64,000 bases of DNA from NCBI RefSeq assembly GCF_023242365.1, contig NZ_JALLIX010000013.1, positions 62,001 to 126,000 on the forward strand, written 5' to 3'. Source of the stretch: Pseudomonas sp. MWU13-2100 (GTDB lineage: Bacteria; Pseudomonadota; Gammaproteobacteria; Pseudomonadales; Pseudomonadaceae). Every line of letters begins with the position of its first letter. Within the stretch, counting starts at the first letter, position 1. Positions 47,356 through 56,531 of the stretch are shown one piece after another. The translations under genes and the position numbers were made by a program. The notes beneath the pieces are model-generated. The model saw only the letters and a list, made by a program, of their open reading frames with translations. It made no database searches and was not told the origin of the DNA.

Positions 47356-48144
47356 CTACACCCCTCTGCGTGGCAGGACAAAACTCAGCAGAAACAGGCC
47401 GGCGGCCGTGACCACGATGGACGGCCCCGCCGGGGTGTCCTTGAACCAGGACAGCGCCAGGCCGCCGCACACCGCGAGCATGCCGAGCAGGCTGGCGCCC
47501 AGGGCCATCTGCTCCGGCGAGCGGGCGTGACGTTGGGCAGCGGCGGCCGGGATGATCAGCAAGGAGGTGATCAGCAGCACGCCGACAATCTTCATTGCCA
47601 CCGCGATCACCACGGCGATCAGCAGCATCAGCGCCATGCGCAACGACGCTACCGGCAATCCTTCGACGGTGGCCAGTTCTTCATGCACGGTGATCGCCAG
47701 CAGCGGCCGCCAGAGGCTGATCAGCAGCACCAGCACCGTCGCGCTGCCCCCGAGGATCCAGTACAAGTCACTGGGGCTGATGGCCAGCAGGTCGCCGAAC
47801 AGGTAACCCATCAGGTCGATCCGCACTTCATGCATGAAGCTTAGTACCACCAGGCCGAGAGACAAGGTGCTCGGTGCGAGAATCCCCAGCAGGGTGTCAG
47901 AGGCCAGGGGCTGGCGCTGTTGCAGGGTCACCAGCAGCACCGCCAGCAGCAGGCAGCCGACGGTTACCGCCAGGGTCGGGCTGATGTCCAGCAGAAAGCC
48001 CAGGGCCACGCCGAGCAGGGCGGCGTGGGACAAGGTGTCGCCGAAATAGGCCATGCGTCGCCAGACCACGAACGAACCCAACGGACCCGCCACCAGGGCC
48101 AGGGCCAAGCCTGCGAGCAGGGCGTAGAGCAGAAAATCAGCCAT
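47356..48144 (-). CDS. znuB: Zinc ABC transporter permease ZnuB
   Basis: 262-residue inner-membrane permease of the ABC-3 family with about 7-8 helices. Typical blocks are [38 protein letters not shown] and [19 protein letters not shown]. The start at 48144 overlaps znuC by 8 bp; the upstream part of the frame is antisense-phase znuC. Confidence 0.95.
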   Translation of the reverse strand: MADFLLYALLAGLALALVAGPLGSFVVWRRMAYFGDTLSHAALLGVALGFLLDISPTLAVTVGCLLLAVLLVTLQQRQPLASDTLLGILAPSTLSLGLVVLSFMHEVRIDLMGYLFGDLLAISPSDLYWILGGSATVLVLLISLWRPLLAITVHEELATVEGLPVASLRMALMLLIAVVIAVAMKIVGVLLITSLLIIPAAAAQRHARSPEQMALGASLLGMLAVCGGLALSWFKDTPAGPSIVVTAAGLFLLSFVLPRRGV

Positions 48145-48925
48145 GCTTGCAGCTTTCTCCGTGAACGTGGGTATGGGCCGCGTCGGGCTCTTCGTTGACC
48201 ACGGCGCCGTGCAGGTCATGGGCGTGGTCGTGGTGGTGGTGATAGATCGCCAGGCTCTGGGCATTCTGGCCGAACAGCTCGACGAAGGCCGGGTCGCCGC
48301 TGACCTGCTCGGGATGACCGGAGCAGCAGACATGGCGATTGAGGCAGACCACCTGGTCGGTGGTGCTCATCACCAGGTGCAGGTCGTGGGAGACCATCAG
48401 TACGCCGCAGCCGTGGCGGTCGCGCAGGCGGGTGATCAGGCTGTAGAGCTCGGCCTGGCCGGCGACATCGACACCTTGCACCGGCTCGTCGAGTACCAGC
48501 AGTTGCGGTTCGCGCAACAGCGCCCGGGCCAGCAGCACGCGCTGCATTTCACCGCCGGAGATGCTTTGCACCGGACTGTCGATCACCTGCTCGGCGCCGA
48601 CTTCGCCGAGGGCGGCCATGGCCCGTGCCCGATCGACACCCGGCACCAGGCGCAGGAAACGCAGCACCGACAGCGGCAGGGTCGGGTCGACGTGGAGCTT
48701 CTGCGGCATATAACCGACCCGCAGCTTCGGTTTGCGCCAGACACTGCCGCGATCTGGCTTGAGCAGCCCGAGCACGGCGCGTACCAGGGTGGTCTTGCCG
48801 GCACCGTTGGGGCCGATCAGGGTGACGATCTGTCCGGGCTCGACGCTCAGGTCAATGTTGTCGAGCACGTTCTGCCCGGCAAAGGTCACGCCTACCTGTA
48901 CGAGGCGAATCAGCGCAGTGCTCAT
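48137..48925 (-). CDS. znuC: Zinc ABC transporter ATPase ZnuC
   Basis: 262-residue ATPase with Walker [10 protein letters not shown], signature [15 protein letters not shown] and Walker [13 protein letters not shown]. The C-terminus carries a histidine-rich tail ([11 protein letters not shown], then [13 protein letters not shown]), common in Znu proteins and probably metal-sensing or metal-buffering. Its ATG overlaps the zur stop (TGATG), so zur-znuC-znuB form one transcript. Confidence 0.96.
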   Translation of the reverse strand: MSTALIRLVQVGVTFAGQNVLDNIDLSVEPGQIVTLIGPNGAGKTTLVRAVLGLLKPDRGSVWRKPKLRVGYMPQKLHVDPTLPLSVLRFLRLVPGVDRARAMAALGEVGAEQVIDSPVQSISGGEMQRVLLARALLREPQLLVLDEPVQGVDVAGQAELYSLITRLRDRHGCGVLMVSHDLHLVMSTTDQVVCLNRHVCCSGHPEQVSGDPAFVELFGQNAQSLAIYHHHHDHAHDLHGAVVNEEPDAAHTHVHGESCKHG

Positions 48926-49407
48926 CAGGCCCCCTGGCAACCCGAGCAGAGCCCGATCACTTCGACGGTCTGGGCCTCGACGGCAAAGCCGACATCCCGG
49001 GCGCTACCGATGATGGCGTCGCTGATGGACTTCTGTTCCAGCTCGATGGCCGCGTGGCACTCGCGGCAGATCAGGAACTGGCCCTGGTGGGCGTGCTCCG
49101 GATGGTTGCAGCCGACAAAGGCGTTGAGCGAGGCGATGCGATGAACCAGGCCGTTGTCCAGCAGGAAGTCCAGGGCGCGGTAGACGGTCGGCGGCGCGGC
49201 GCGGCGGCCGTCCTGCTCGCTCAGTACGGCGAGGATGTCATAGGCGCCCAGCGGCTTGTGGCTCTGCCAGACCAGCTCGAGCACCCGCCGCCGCAGGGCG
49301 GTCAGGCGCAGGCCCTGGCGTGCGCACAGGGCATCGGCGTCGGACAGCGCGCTGTGCACGCAATGAGAGTGATCATGTGGGCGACTGGCGAGAGGGGTTT
49401 TGGGCAT
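48925..49407 (-). CDS. zur: Zinc uptake regulator Zur (Np20)
   Basis: 160-residue Fur-family repressor that blocks zinc-uptake genes when zinc is bound. The DNA-binding domain [18 protein letters not shown] is followed by [18 protein letters not shown]. The dimerisation domain has the structural CxxC pairs CREC and CSGC and the histidine-rich [13 protein letters not shown]. An N-terminal HDHSHCVH stretch is extra metal-binding sequence. A Zur-box-like site lies just upstream, consistent with autoregulation of zur-znuCB. Confidence 0.96.
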   Translation of the reverse strand: MPKTPLASRPHDHSHCVHSALSDADALCARQGLRLTALRRRVLELVWQSHKPLGAYDILAVLSEQDGRRAAPPTVYRALDFLLDNGLVHRIASLNAFVGCNHPEHAHQGQFLICRECHAAIELEQKSISDAIIGSARDVGFAVEAQTVEVIGLCSGCQGA

Positions 49408-49433
49408 GAGTGGCGACGGCGTTTGTGAGAGAC

Positions 49434-49446
49434 GTTATTATATTAC
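49434..49446. promoter_or_regulatory. Zur box between zur and znuA
   Basis: GTTATTATATTAC is an imperfect palindrome close to the GTTATA-N-TATAAC Zur consensus. It is placed in the 66-bp gap between the divergent zur-znuCB and znuA genes, where one site could control both. Confidence 0.72.
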
Positions 49447-49473
49447 CTGTTCCTGCCACCCTGAGTGCTCACC

Positions 49474-50394
49474 GTGCCCCGTCTTTTTGCCTTTTTTGTC
49501 GCTATCAGTGCCAGTTTGTTGGTGATATCCCCGGTTCAGGCGCAAGTCAGCGTCCTGACCAGCATCAAGCCCCTGCAGTTGATCGCCGCCGCGGTGCAGG
49601 AGGGGGTCGACACGCCTGAAGTGCTGTTGCCGCCGGGCGCTTCGCCGCACAACTATGCGTTGCGGCCTTCCGACGTGCGCAAGGTGCAGTCGGTGGACCT
49701 GCTCTACTGGATCGGCCCGGACATGGAAAGCTTCCTGCCCCAGGTGCTCAAAGGCCGCAGCCTGCCGACCGTCGCGGTGCAGGATCTGCCGGGGATGAAA
49801 CTCCGTCGATTCACCGAAGATAGCCACTCCCACGCCGAAGATGCCGACGAACATGATCATGATCATCGTCCGGGCACGCTGGATGCACATCTGTGGCTGT
49901 CGACCGTGAATGCCCGGGTGATTGCCGCGCGCATGGCCGCGGACCTGAGTGCGGCCGATCCGGCCAATGCGCAGCGTTACCAGAGCAATGCGAAGGCGTT
50001 CGACGGGCGGCTCGATGCCCTGGATGCGCGGTTGAAGGCGCGTCTGGCGGGCGTGGCGGGCAAACCGTACTTTGTCTTCCATGAGGCCTTCGATTACTTC
50101 GAGGATGCCTATGGGCTCAAGCACGCCGGCGTGTTCAGCGTGGCCGCCGAAGTGCAGCCGGGCGCTCAGCATGTGGCGGCGATGCGCACACGCTTGCAGG
50201 AAGTGGGCAAGACCTGTGTGTTCAGCGAGCCGCCGTTGCGTCCGCGGCTGGCGGAAACCCTGGTGAGCGGCTTGCCGGTGAAGCTGGCCGAGCTGGATGG
50301 CCTGGGTGGCTACACGCCAGCATCGGCCCATGGGTATGAGCAGGTGCTGGAGAAGCTCGGCGATGACCTGGCGGGGTGTCTGGAGCACCTGTAA
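49474..50394 (+). CDS. znuA: Zinc ABC transporter substrate-binding protein ZnuA
   Basis: Periplasmic zinc-binding protein. The 306-residue product has a Sec signal (about 22 residues, ending SPVQAQ), metal-ligand blocks PGASPHNYALRPSD and AHLWLSTVNA, and HEAFDYFEDAYGL. A His/Asp-rich loop (DSHSHAEDADEHDHDHRPG, about residues 116-134) is the usual ZnuA zinc-acquisition loop. Two in-frame GTG codons (49465, 49474) can start it. The second gives a normal signal peptide with GAG eight bases upstream. Confidence 0.93.
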   Translation: MPRLFAFFVAISASLLVISPVQAQVSVLTSIKPLQLIAAAVQEGVDTPEVLLPPGASPHNYALRPSDVRKVQSVDLLYWIGPDMESFLPQVLKGRSLPTVAVQDLPGMKLRRFTEDSHSHAEDADEHDHDHRPGTLDAHLWLSTVNARVIAARMAADLSAADPANAQRYQSNAKAFDGRLDALDARLKARLAGVAGKPYFVFHEAFDYFEDAYGLKHAGVFSVAAEVQPGAQHVAAMRTRLQEVGKTCVFSEPPLRPRLAETLVSGLPVKLAELDGLGGYTPASAHGYEQVLEKLGDDLAGCLEHL

Positions 50395-50453
50395 GGAATA
50401 CGACCCCTGTTCCTGCGGGGCAATGCGCTTCACTTGAGCTTGAACACCTACCC

Positions 50454-50593
50454 TGTGGGAGCGGAGCTTGCCCGCGAAGAGGCCCGTGTGGCCGCTAAAA
50501 GCTTCGCGGGCAAGCACCGCTCCCACACAAGCACCGCTCCCACACAAGCACCGCTCCCACACAAGCCCGCTCCCACACAAGCACCGCCCCCAC
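50454..50593. repeat. REP-like element with five tandem 17-mer ends
   Basis: GTGGGAGCGGAGCTTGCCCG pairs with CGGGCAAGCACCGCTCCCAC. The right end is then repeated as CAAGCACCGCTCCCACA: three exact 17-base units from 50511, a 16-base unit lacking one base, and a final variant ending 50593. It lies between convergent znuA and thrB. Confidence 0.88.
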
Positions 50594-50615
50594 GGGTTAT
50601 CTTGCGCGCTTCAGA

Positions 50616-51566
50616 TCAGAGGGCAAACGGCAACGAGCAACTGACCTGCTGGCGCTGCCCCAGGCGCCGCTGGAACTCCATCGGATCGTGGATCAGCACG
50701 TCCTGTCCGGCAAAGGACTCGGCGGCAATCAGGCGCGACAGCCAGAAGCGCACGCAAGCCACCCGCAGCATGGTCGGCCACAGTTCCGCCTCGCTCGCGG
50801 TAAACGGCCGCAGACCGGCATACGCCCCCAGCAATGCCCTGGCCCGTTGCCCGTCGAGCACCCCGGCGTCATCCGAGCACCAGTCGTTCAAGGCAATCGC
50901 CACGTCGTAGAGCATCGGCCCGGAACAGGCGTTGTAGAAGTCGATCAACCCGGTCAGGTGGGTGCCTTCGAACATCGCATTGTCACGGAACAGGTCGGCG
51001 TGCAGGTTGGCCCTTGGCAGTGCGAGGATCTGCGCCTTGTACCGGCCGATCTCTTCCAGCGCCGCTTGCAGCAAGCCGCGCGCCTCGTCGCCCAGGTGCG
51101 ACTTCAGCTTTTCGCCCTCTTCGAGCATCCAGTCCAGGCCGCGATCGGTCTTGCGTTCGAGGATATGGTCGCGGGTCGCCAGGTGCAGGTGGCCGAGCAA
51201 CTCGCCGACTTGCGCGCAGTGCTGGGCGTTGGCCACCTTGATGTGCTTGCCGGCCAGCCGCGGCTGCAGCAACGCCGGCTTGCCGGCCAGTTCGCGCAGG
51301 GCCTGGCCGTCGGTGGTGCGTAAGGCATAAGGCACCGGCAGGTCGGCGTCATGCAGCACGTCGAGCAGTTCGATGAAGAACGGCATTTCCTGCACCGGTC
51401 CGCGTTCAACCAGGGTCAGGACGTACTCGCCCTTCTCCAGGCTGATGAAGAAGTTGGTGTTTTCACTGCCGGCGGCAATTCCCTGGAAGTCGAGCAGACG
51501 ACCGAGCCCGTAAGGGGCGAGAAAGGTTTCCAGCTCGGGCCGAGCCAGGGGGGTGAACACAGACAT
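50616..51566 (-). CDS. thrB: Homoserine kinase, APH-fold type (ThrB)
   Basis: Phosphorylates homoserine on the threonine pathway. The 316-residue product belongs to the aminoglycoside-phosphotransferase-like homoserine kinases of Pseudomonas, unrelated to the GHMP-type enterobacterial ThrB. The catalytic loop is LHADLFRDNAMF (His-x-Asp-x4-Asn) with the metal Asp in TGLIDFYNACSGP. It follows the DUF2782 gene on the same strand with a GC-rich hairpin between. Confidence 0.94.
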   Translation of the reverse strand: MSVFTPLARPELETFLAPYGLGRLLDFQGIAAGSENTNFFISLEKGEYVLTLVERGPVQEMPFFIELLDVLHDADLPVPYALRTTDGQALRELAGKPALLQPRLAGKHIKVANAQHCAQVGELLGHLHLATRDHILERKTDRGLDWMLEEGEKLKSHLGDEARGLLQAALEEIGRYKAQILALPRANLHADLFRDNAMFEGTHLTGLIDFYNACSGPMLYDVAIALNDWCSDDAGVLDGQRARALLGAYAGLRPFTASEAELWPTMLRVACVRFWLSRLIAAESFAGQDVLIHDPMEFQRRLGQRQQVSCSLPFAL

Positions 51567-51585
51567 GGTTAAAACTGCCAGTACG

Positions 51586-51606
51586 GGCGCCGCCCAGGGC
51601 GGCGCC
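51586..51606 (-). terminator. GC-rich hairpin between DUF2782 and thrB
   Basis: GGCGCCGCCC and GGGCGGCGCC form a 10-bp stem around one base (effective loop larger), without an immediate T run. It lies in the 56-bp gap between two minus-strand genes and could reduce read-through into thrB. Confidence 0.4.
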
Positions 51607-51622
51607 GATTAAAGTTAAGGGC

Positions 51623-51913
51623 TTACTTCCACTCGAAGATCTTCCATGCCGGAATCAGCATGTCGGGTTGGTCCGAGCGGATATAGTTTGCATCAGTACC
51701 ATCGGCACGGACCAGAAAGTAGGGTTTGCCACCCTTGGGGGTGACCTTGATGGCGTACAGAAAGCCATTTACCCGGTATTCCTGGATCGTTTTGTCACCT
51801 TCCGTGTGAATCGTCACTTCTGGTTCGGCTGAAGGCGCATCTGACGCGGCCATGACGGCCAGCGGCGCGAGCGCAAGCAAGCCGCCCAATAACAGGCGAT
51901 TGAGTTTACGCAT
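51623..51913 (-). CDS. DUF2782 family exported protein
   Basis: 96-residue protein with a signal peptide (MRKLNRLLLGGLLALAPLAVMA). The compact domain, EVTIHTEGDKTIQEYRVNG, YAIKVTPKGGKPYFLV and PAWKIFEWK, matches the DUF2782 family. No catalytic motif. Position between polA (divergent) and thrB is conserved in pseudomonads. Function unknown. Confidence 0.9.
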   Translation of the reverse strand: MRKLNRLLLGGLLALAPLAVMAASDAPSAEPEVTIHTEGDKTIQEYRVNGFLYAIKVTPKGGKPYFLVRADGTDANYIRSDQPDMLIPAWKIFEWK

Positions 51914-51987
51914 GATAACCTTGTCCCTTTGTCGTCAACGGTCCGGCTATTCTAGCGCCGCACCCGCCGAAAAGGTTGATCGTACTC

Positions 51988-54807
51988 ATGAACCAAGCTC
52001 CTCTCGTCCTGGTGGACGGTTCTTCCTACCTGTATCGCGCCTTCCACGCGATGCCGCCGCTCACCACGTCCAAGGGGTTGCCCACCGGGGCGGTCAAGGG
52101 CGTGCTGAACATGCTCAGAAGCCTGCGCAAACAGTATCCGCAGAGCCCCTTCGCGGTGGTCTTCGACGCCAAGGGCGGGACCTTTCGCGATGAAATGTAC
52201 GCCCACTACAAGGCCAACCGCCCGAGCATGCCCGATGACATGCGCGTGCAGATCGAGCCGCTGCATGCCAGCGTGCGTGCCCTGGGGTTCCCGTTGCTGT
52301 GCGTGGAAGGCGTGGAAGCCGACGATGTGATCGGCACCCTGGCCCGCAGCAGCGCGGCCGCCGACCGTCCGGTGGTGATCTCCACCGGTGACAAGGACAT
52401 GGCGCAGTTGGTCGACGGGCACATTACGCTGGTCAATACCATGAACGAAACCTCGATGGACGTGGAGGGCGTGAAGGCGAAGTTTGGCGTCGCTCCGGAG
52501 CAGATCATCGATCTACTGGCGCTGATGGGCGACTCTTCCGACAATATTCCCGGGGTCAAGGGTGTCGGCGAGAAAACCGCCGTGGCCCTGCTGGTGGGGG
52601 TCAACGGTGGCTTGAAAGAGCTCTACGAGCAGCTTGACCAGGTGCCGAACCTGCCGATTCGCGGGGCCAAGACCTTGCCGGCCAAGTTGCTCGAACACAA
52701 GGATATGGCGTTCCTGTCCTACCAGTTGGCGACCATCAAGGTCGATGTGCCGCTGGAGATCGGCCTGGACGACCTGCACCTGGCTGAGCCGGACCGGGAA
52801 AAACTCGCCGAGCTGTATGCCGAGCTGGAGTTCAAGAGCTGGATCGATGAGTTGCAGCGCGAAGCCAAGCGCATCGAGCTGGCCGCTGCCGCGGCGCCGG
52901 TGGCTGACAGCGCCGGGCTCTTCGATGCCGAGCCGGCTGACAGCGCGTTGCCAGTGGCCGAGGCGCCCAGCGAGCCACAGTACGAAATCATTCTCGACCA
53001 GGCCCGTTTCGACGTCTGGCTGGAGAAGCTCAAGGGCGCCAAGCTCTTCGCCTTCGACACCGAAACCACCGGCATCGACGCGCAACAGGCGCAACTGGTG
53101 GGGCTTTCCTTCGCCGTCCAGGCCAATGAAGCCGCCTATGTGCCGCTGGCCCATTCCTATCTCGATGTGCCGCGGCAACTGGACCGCGACAGTGTGCTGC
53201 GGGCCTTGCAGCCGCTGCTGGAAGATCCGGATAAGCTCAAGGTCGGCCAGCACGCCAAGTTCGACATGAATATCCTCGCCAACTGCGCTATCGGCGGCGA
53301 CCCGGCGTGCGGCATCACCGTGCGCGGCATTGCCTTCGACACCATGCTCGAGTCCTACGTGCTCAATGCCACGGCGACCCGCCACGATATGGACAGTCTG
53401 GCGAAGAAATACCTCGACTACGACACCGTCAGCTTCCAGGACATCGCCGGCAAGGGCGCCAAGCAACTGACCTTCGACCAGATCGCCCTGGAGCAGGCCG
53501 GGCCTTATGCCGCCGAAGATGCCGACGTGACCTTGCGCCTGCACCAGGTCCTGCATGAGCAACTGGCCGCCGTGCCGAGCCTGCTCAGTGTGCTGACCGA
53601 TATCGAAATGCCGCTGGTGCCGGTCCTGGCGCGGATCGAGCGCCAGGGCGCGCTGGTGGATGCGGCGTTGCTCGGGGTGCAGAGCATCGAGCTGGGCAAG
53701 AAGATGGTGGAGTTGGAGCGCGAGGCGTTCGTGATCGCCGGCGAAGAGTTCAATCTCGGTTCGCCCAAGCAGTTGGGGGCGATCCTCTACGAGAAACTCG
53801 GCCTGCCGGTGCTGAAGAAGACCGGCAAGGGCCAGGCGTCCACGGCTGAAGAGGTGCTGGCCAAGCTGGCCGAGGACGATTATCCGTTGCCCAAGGTACT
53901 GATGCAGTACCGCTCCATGAGCAAGTTGAAAAGCACCTACACCGATCGCCTGCCGGAGCAGATCAACCCGCGTACCGGGCGTATCCACACTTCCTACCAC
54001 CAGGCGGTGGCGGCCACCGGGCGCTTGTCCTCCAGCGACCCGAACTTGCAGAACATCCCGGTGCGCACCGCCGAAGGGCGGCGGATTCGCCAGGCGTTCA
54101 TCGCGCCCAAGGGCTACAGGCTGCTGGCGGCGGACTATTCGCAGATCGAGCTGCGGATCATGGCCCACCTGTCCAAGGACGAGGGGCTGCTCAATGCCTT
54201 CCGTCACAACCTCGACGTGCACACAGCGACGGCGGCGGAAGTGTTCAAGGTCGGGTTGGGCGAGGTCACGTCCGACCAGCGCCGCAGCGCCAAGGCCATC
54301 AACTTCGGCCTGATCTATGGCATGGGCGCGCAGAAGCTGGGCAAGGACATCGGCGTCGACACCAAGACCGCCAAGGCTTACATCGACGTGTATTTCGCCC
54401 GTTACCCGGGGGTTCGCGAATACATGGAGCGCACCCGCGTCCAGGCGTCGGAGCAAGGTTACGTCGAGACCCTGTTCGGGCGTCGGCTGTACCTGCCGGA
54501 CATCCACTCCAACCGTCCCCAGGAGCGTGCTGGCGCCGAGCGCACGGCGATCAACGCGCCGATGCAGGGCACGGCCGCGGACATCATCAAGAAGGCCATG
54601 GTGGCGGTGGATAACTGGCTCTGCGAATCCGGCCTGGATGCCCGGGTCATCCTCCAGGTGCACGATGAGCTGGTGCTGGAGGTGCGCGAGGACCTGGTGG
54701 AAGAAGTCAGCGAGAAGATTCGCGTCTACATGAGCGGCGCGGTGCAGCTGGATGTGCCGTTGCTGGTGGATGTAGGCGTGGGCAACAACTGGGACGAGGC
54801 GCACTGA
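51988..54807 (+). CDS. polA: DNA polymerase I
   Basis: Repair and Okazaki-fragment-processing polymerase. The 939-residue product has the 5'-3' exonuclease domain (about residues 1-300: [28 protein letters not shown]) and the 3'-5' exonuclease with intact D357/E359 in [10 protein letters not shown], so proofreading is expected. The polymerase domain has motif [14 protein letters not shown] (D716), the [10 protein letters not shown] helix and motif [10 protein letters not shown] (H892-D-E894). It is slightly longer than E. coli PolA (928). The ATG at 51988 was chosen; a TTG at 51976 is in frame. An ErsA-type sRNA follows, as Spot 42 follows polA in E. coli. Confidence 0.97.
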   Translation: MNQAPLVLVDGSSYLYRAFHAMPPLTTSKGLPTGAVKGVLNMLRSLRKQYPQSPFAVVFDAKGGTFRDEMYAHYKANRPSMPDDMRVQIEPLHASVRALGFPLLCVEGVEADDVIGTLARSSAAADRPVVISTGDKDMAQLVDGHITLVNTMNETSMDVEGVKAKFGVAPEQIIDLLALMGDSSDNIPGVKGVGEKTAVALLVGVNGGLKELYEQLDQVPNLPIRGAKTLPAKLLEHKDMAFLSYQLATIKVDVPLEIGLDDLHLAEPDREKLAELYAELEFKSWIDELQREAKRIELAAAAAPVADSAGLFDAEPADSALPVAEAPSEPQYEIILDQARFDVWLEKLKGAKLFAFDTETTGIDAQQAQLVGLSFAVQANEAAYVPLAHSYLDVPRQLDRDSVLRALQPLLEDPDKLKVGQHAKFDMNILANCAIGGDPACGITVRGIAFDTMLESYVLNATATRHDMDSLAKKYLDYDTVSFQDIAGKGAKQLTFDQIALEQAGPYAAEDADVTLRLHQVLHEQLAAVPSLLSVLTDIEMPLVPVLARIERQGALVDAALLGVQSIELGKKMVELEREAFVIAGEEFNLGSPKQLGAILYEKLGLPVLKKTGKGQASTAEEVLAKLAEDDYPLPKVLMQYRSMSKLKSTYTDRLPEQINPRTGRIHTSYHQAVAATGRLSSSDPNLQNIPVRTAEGRRIRQAFIAPKGYRLLAADYSQIELRIMAHLSKDEGLLNAFRHNLDVHTATAAEVFKVGLGEVTSDQRRSAKAINFGLIYGMGAQKLGKDIGVDTKTAKAYIDVYFARYPGVREYMERTRVQASEQGYVETLFGRRLYLPDIHSNRPQERAGAERTAINAPMQGTAADIIKKAMVAVDNWLCESGLDARVILQVHDELVLEVREDLVEEVSEKIRVYMSGAVQLDVPLLVDVGVGNNWDEAH

Positions 54808-54836
54808 GCCTGGACCTTGAGTGCGCCACGGACCTT

Positions 54837-54921
54837 TGTAGGCGCCAGTTTGCCGGCGATGGCGGCCTGACAGTCACTGCAAGGCTTGCGGGCCTCATCG
54901 CCAGCAAGCCGGCTCGCACAA
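54837..54921. repeat. REP-like element, GTAGGCGCCAGTTTGCCGG family
   Basis: The TTGTAGGCGCCAGTTTGCCG arm is opposed to CCAGCAAGCCGGCTCGCACA, with the inner GCGATGGCGG / TCATCGC dyad. It directly follows polA. Confidence 0.75.
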
Positions 54922-55025
54922 AAGCAGGGTTTTGCCGTGACATGACGTCGCGGCAAAACACCATCGAAAGGCCATTAGTTCAGGAATAGGCGCCACTTAT
55001 GCCGAATAGTTTTTGAAAATTTTCG

Positions 55026-55053
55026 GAACTAAATCGGCAAAGCGGCACTCAGA
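55026..55053 (+). promoter_or_regulatory. AlgU-type promoter of the ErsA-like sRNA
   Basis: GAACTA (55026-55031), 17-base spacer, TCAGA (55049-55053) resembles the AlgU consensus GAACTT-N16/17-TCTGA. It places the RNA start at about 55060. ErsA of P. aeruginosa is known to depend on AlgU. Confidence 0.72.
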
Positions 55054-55059
55054 GTTACT

Positions 55060-55190
55060 GAATGGCTGGTGAAGCCCTTCGATGCTCCTATGTTGTGTTA
55101 AGTGTTGGCAGATATTCCGGACGCCGCCCTAGCGGTTCGGAACTTGAACCCCGAACTTCCCCTCCCCATACGAAGTCCGGGGTTTTTTTT
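55060..55190 (+). ncRNA. ersA: ErsA-like small regulatory RNA
   Basis: The gap between polA and engB is the site of the sRNA ErsA in P. aeruginosa (132 nt), and of Spot 42 in E. coli. Here an AlgU-like promoter predicts a start near 55060, and a terminator (stem 55148-55158 with 55173-55183, then eight T at 55183-55190) ends it near 55190, giving about 131 nt. The unpaired C-rich loop CTTCCCCTCCCCATAC is a likely Hfq-dependent seed region, as in ErsA. In P. aeruginosa ErsA controls algC and other envelope or biofilm mRNAs. The exact 5' end is predicted, not seen. Confidence 0.82.
55148..55190 (+). terminator. Rho-independent terminator of the ErsA-like RNA
   Basis: ACCCCG(A)ACTT pairs with AAGT(C)CGGGGT around a 14-base C-rich loop and is followed by TTTTTTTT. 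Confidence 0.9.
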
Positions 55191-55247
55191 GTTTAAAATT
55201 TGCCACCATGGTGCGTCGCGCGCGTCAGAGGCCGACTTGCAGCTCCT

Positions 55248-55348
55248 TGTAGGCGCTGGCTTGTCGGGACGCCGCATCGCAGCGATGAGGCCCTTGAGCC
55301 TTGCATCGCTGTTTCGGCCGCCATCGCCGGCAAGTCGGCTCCCACACA
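55248..55348. repeat. REP-like element, GTAGGCGCTGGCTTGTCGG family
   Basis: The TTGTAGGCGCTGGCTTGTCG arm is opposed to CCGGCAAGTCGGCTCCCACA. The centre contains GCATCGCAGCGATG and a second GCATCGCTG copy. It lies between the sRNA and convergent engB. Confidence 0.75.
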
Positions 55349-55361
55349 GGTTTTCGGCGCT

Positions 55362-56006
55362 TTATTCCGCCGCGGCTTCGCTGCCCTTGTCCGCCAGTTC
55401 CATCCAGTTCGCCAGCACCGTGTAGGCCTCTTCCAGGCCCTGGCGCTTGGGCGCCGAGAACAGCTGGATGCTGATGGCGTCACCCCAGCCCTTGCGGATT
55501 TCGGCCTGTACCTTGAGCAAGGTGTTCTTCGCCGCGCCATAGGTCAGCTTGTCGGCCTTGGTCAGCAGGATGTGCATCGGCATGCCGCTGGCCACCGCCC
55601 AATCGAGCATCAGCAGGTCGAAGTCGGTCATCGGATGGCGGATGTCCATCATCAGGATCAGACCTTTCAAACTCTCCCGGCCACCCAGGTAGGCTTCCAG
55701 GTGACGCTGCCAGTGCAGCTTGAGCGGAATCGGAACTTTTGCATATCCGTAGCCCGGCAGGTCGACCAGACGCCGATCATCGTCTAGCTTGAAGAAGTTC
55801 AACAACTGTGTGCGCCCCGGGGTTTTCGAGGTGCGCGCCAGGCTCGCATGGGTCAGGGTGTTGAGGGCGCTGGATTTGCCGGCGTTGGAACGGCCGGCAA
55901 AGGCCACTTCAAAGCCTTCGTCGTCCGGGCACTGGTCGACTTTGGCGGCGCTGAGCATGAAGGTGGACTGTTGGCACAGGCCGAGAATGGGGTTCTTGAG
56001 TTGCAT
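55362..56006 (-). CDS. engB: Ribosome biogenesis GTPase EngB (YsxC/YihA)
   Basis: Essential GTPase acting in late 50S subunit assembly. The 214-residue product has G1 GRSNAGKSS (near residue 38), the G2 threonine region [12 protein letters not shown]3 [11 protein letters not shown]4 LTKADKL and the G5-like ISIQLFSA. It is transcribed away from the cytochrome genes, on the opposite strand from polA as usual. Confidence 0.96.
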   Translation of the reverse strand: MQLKNPILGLCQQSTFMLSAAKVDQCPDDEGFEVAFAGRSNAGKSSALNTLTHASLARTSKTPGRTQLLNFFKLDDDRRLVDLPGYGYAKVPIPLKLHWQRHLEAYLGGRESLKGLILMMDIRHPMTDFDLLMLDWAVASGMPMHILLTKADKLTYGAAKNTLLKVQAEIRKGWGDAISIQLFSAPKRQGLEEAYTVLANWMELADKGSEAAAE

Positions 56007-56195
56007 GGGATTTCCGATATGGGCGGTGCCGGGGATGGACGCGGCAGCAGTGTCATTTCCGTTTCAGTAGCGCCAGTATATAATGCCGCAGATTTTGTGT
56101 GTGCTTTGTCCCTACACAGGATAAAGCCCGCGGGGGCGATAGACCTAGACCGCGCAGTAGAACGCGGTACGCCCCCAACCCTGAGAAGGTCATTT

Positions 56196-56486
56196 ATGAC
56201 CCAATGGCTGCTGGCCGCCGGGCTCTTGATGCCGCTTTGCAGCGCGCAGGCTACACAGGATCCGGAAGCCGTGTACAACCGTGTTTGTGGTGCCTGCCAT
56301 GCCGGACAGCTGCCGATGGCCCCTCGAAAGGGTGACCAGGTGGCCTGGAAGCCAAGATTGGCGCAAGGTATGGATACGCTGGTGCAACACGTGACCCAGG
56401 GTTTCAAGGCGATGCCGCCGCGTGGTTTGTGCATGGACTGCAGTACCGAGGATTACCGAAGCATCATCCAGTGGATGAGCGAGTAA
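56196..56486 (+). CDS. Small monoheme cytochrome c (c5-like)
   Basis: 96-residue exported cytochrome with a signal peptide (MTQWLLAAGLLMPLCSAQA) and one heme site C31-G-A-C34-H35. The methionine in KAMPPRG is the likely sixth ligand, and a CMDCS pair near the end matches the c5-type disulfide. GAGAAGGT precedes the ATG. It is followed 45 bp later by the cytochrome c4 gene. Electron carriers of this kind feed terminal oxidases such as the aa3 complex at 33.5-42 kb, though that pairing is not shown here. Confidence 0.9.
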   Translation: MTQWLLAAGLLMPLCSAQATQDPEAVYNRVCGACHAGQLPMAPRKGDQVAWKPRLAQGMDTLVQHVTQGFKAMPPRGLCMDCSTEDYRSIIQWMSE

Positions 56487-56531
56487 GCCCGGTCCATAAC
56501 TCTTAACCCTTAGCCGTAGTTGGATTAGCTG

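Noticed and set aside
50511..50593. Possible CRISPR array
   Set aside because: The 17-base units are contiguous without spacers, and they copy the end of a REP element. No cas genes are present.
52513..54804. 763-codon open frame on the minus strand
   Set aside because: Antisense to polA, which has complete exonuclease and polymerase motifs.
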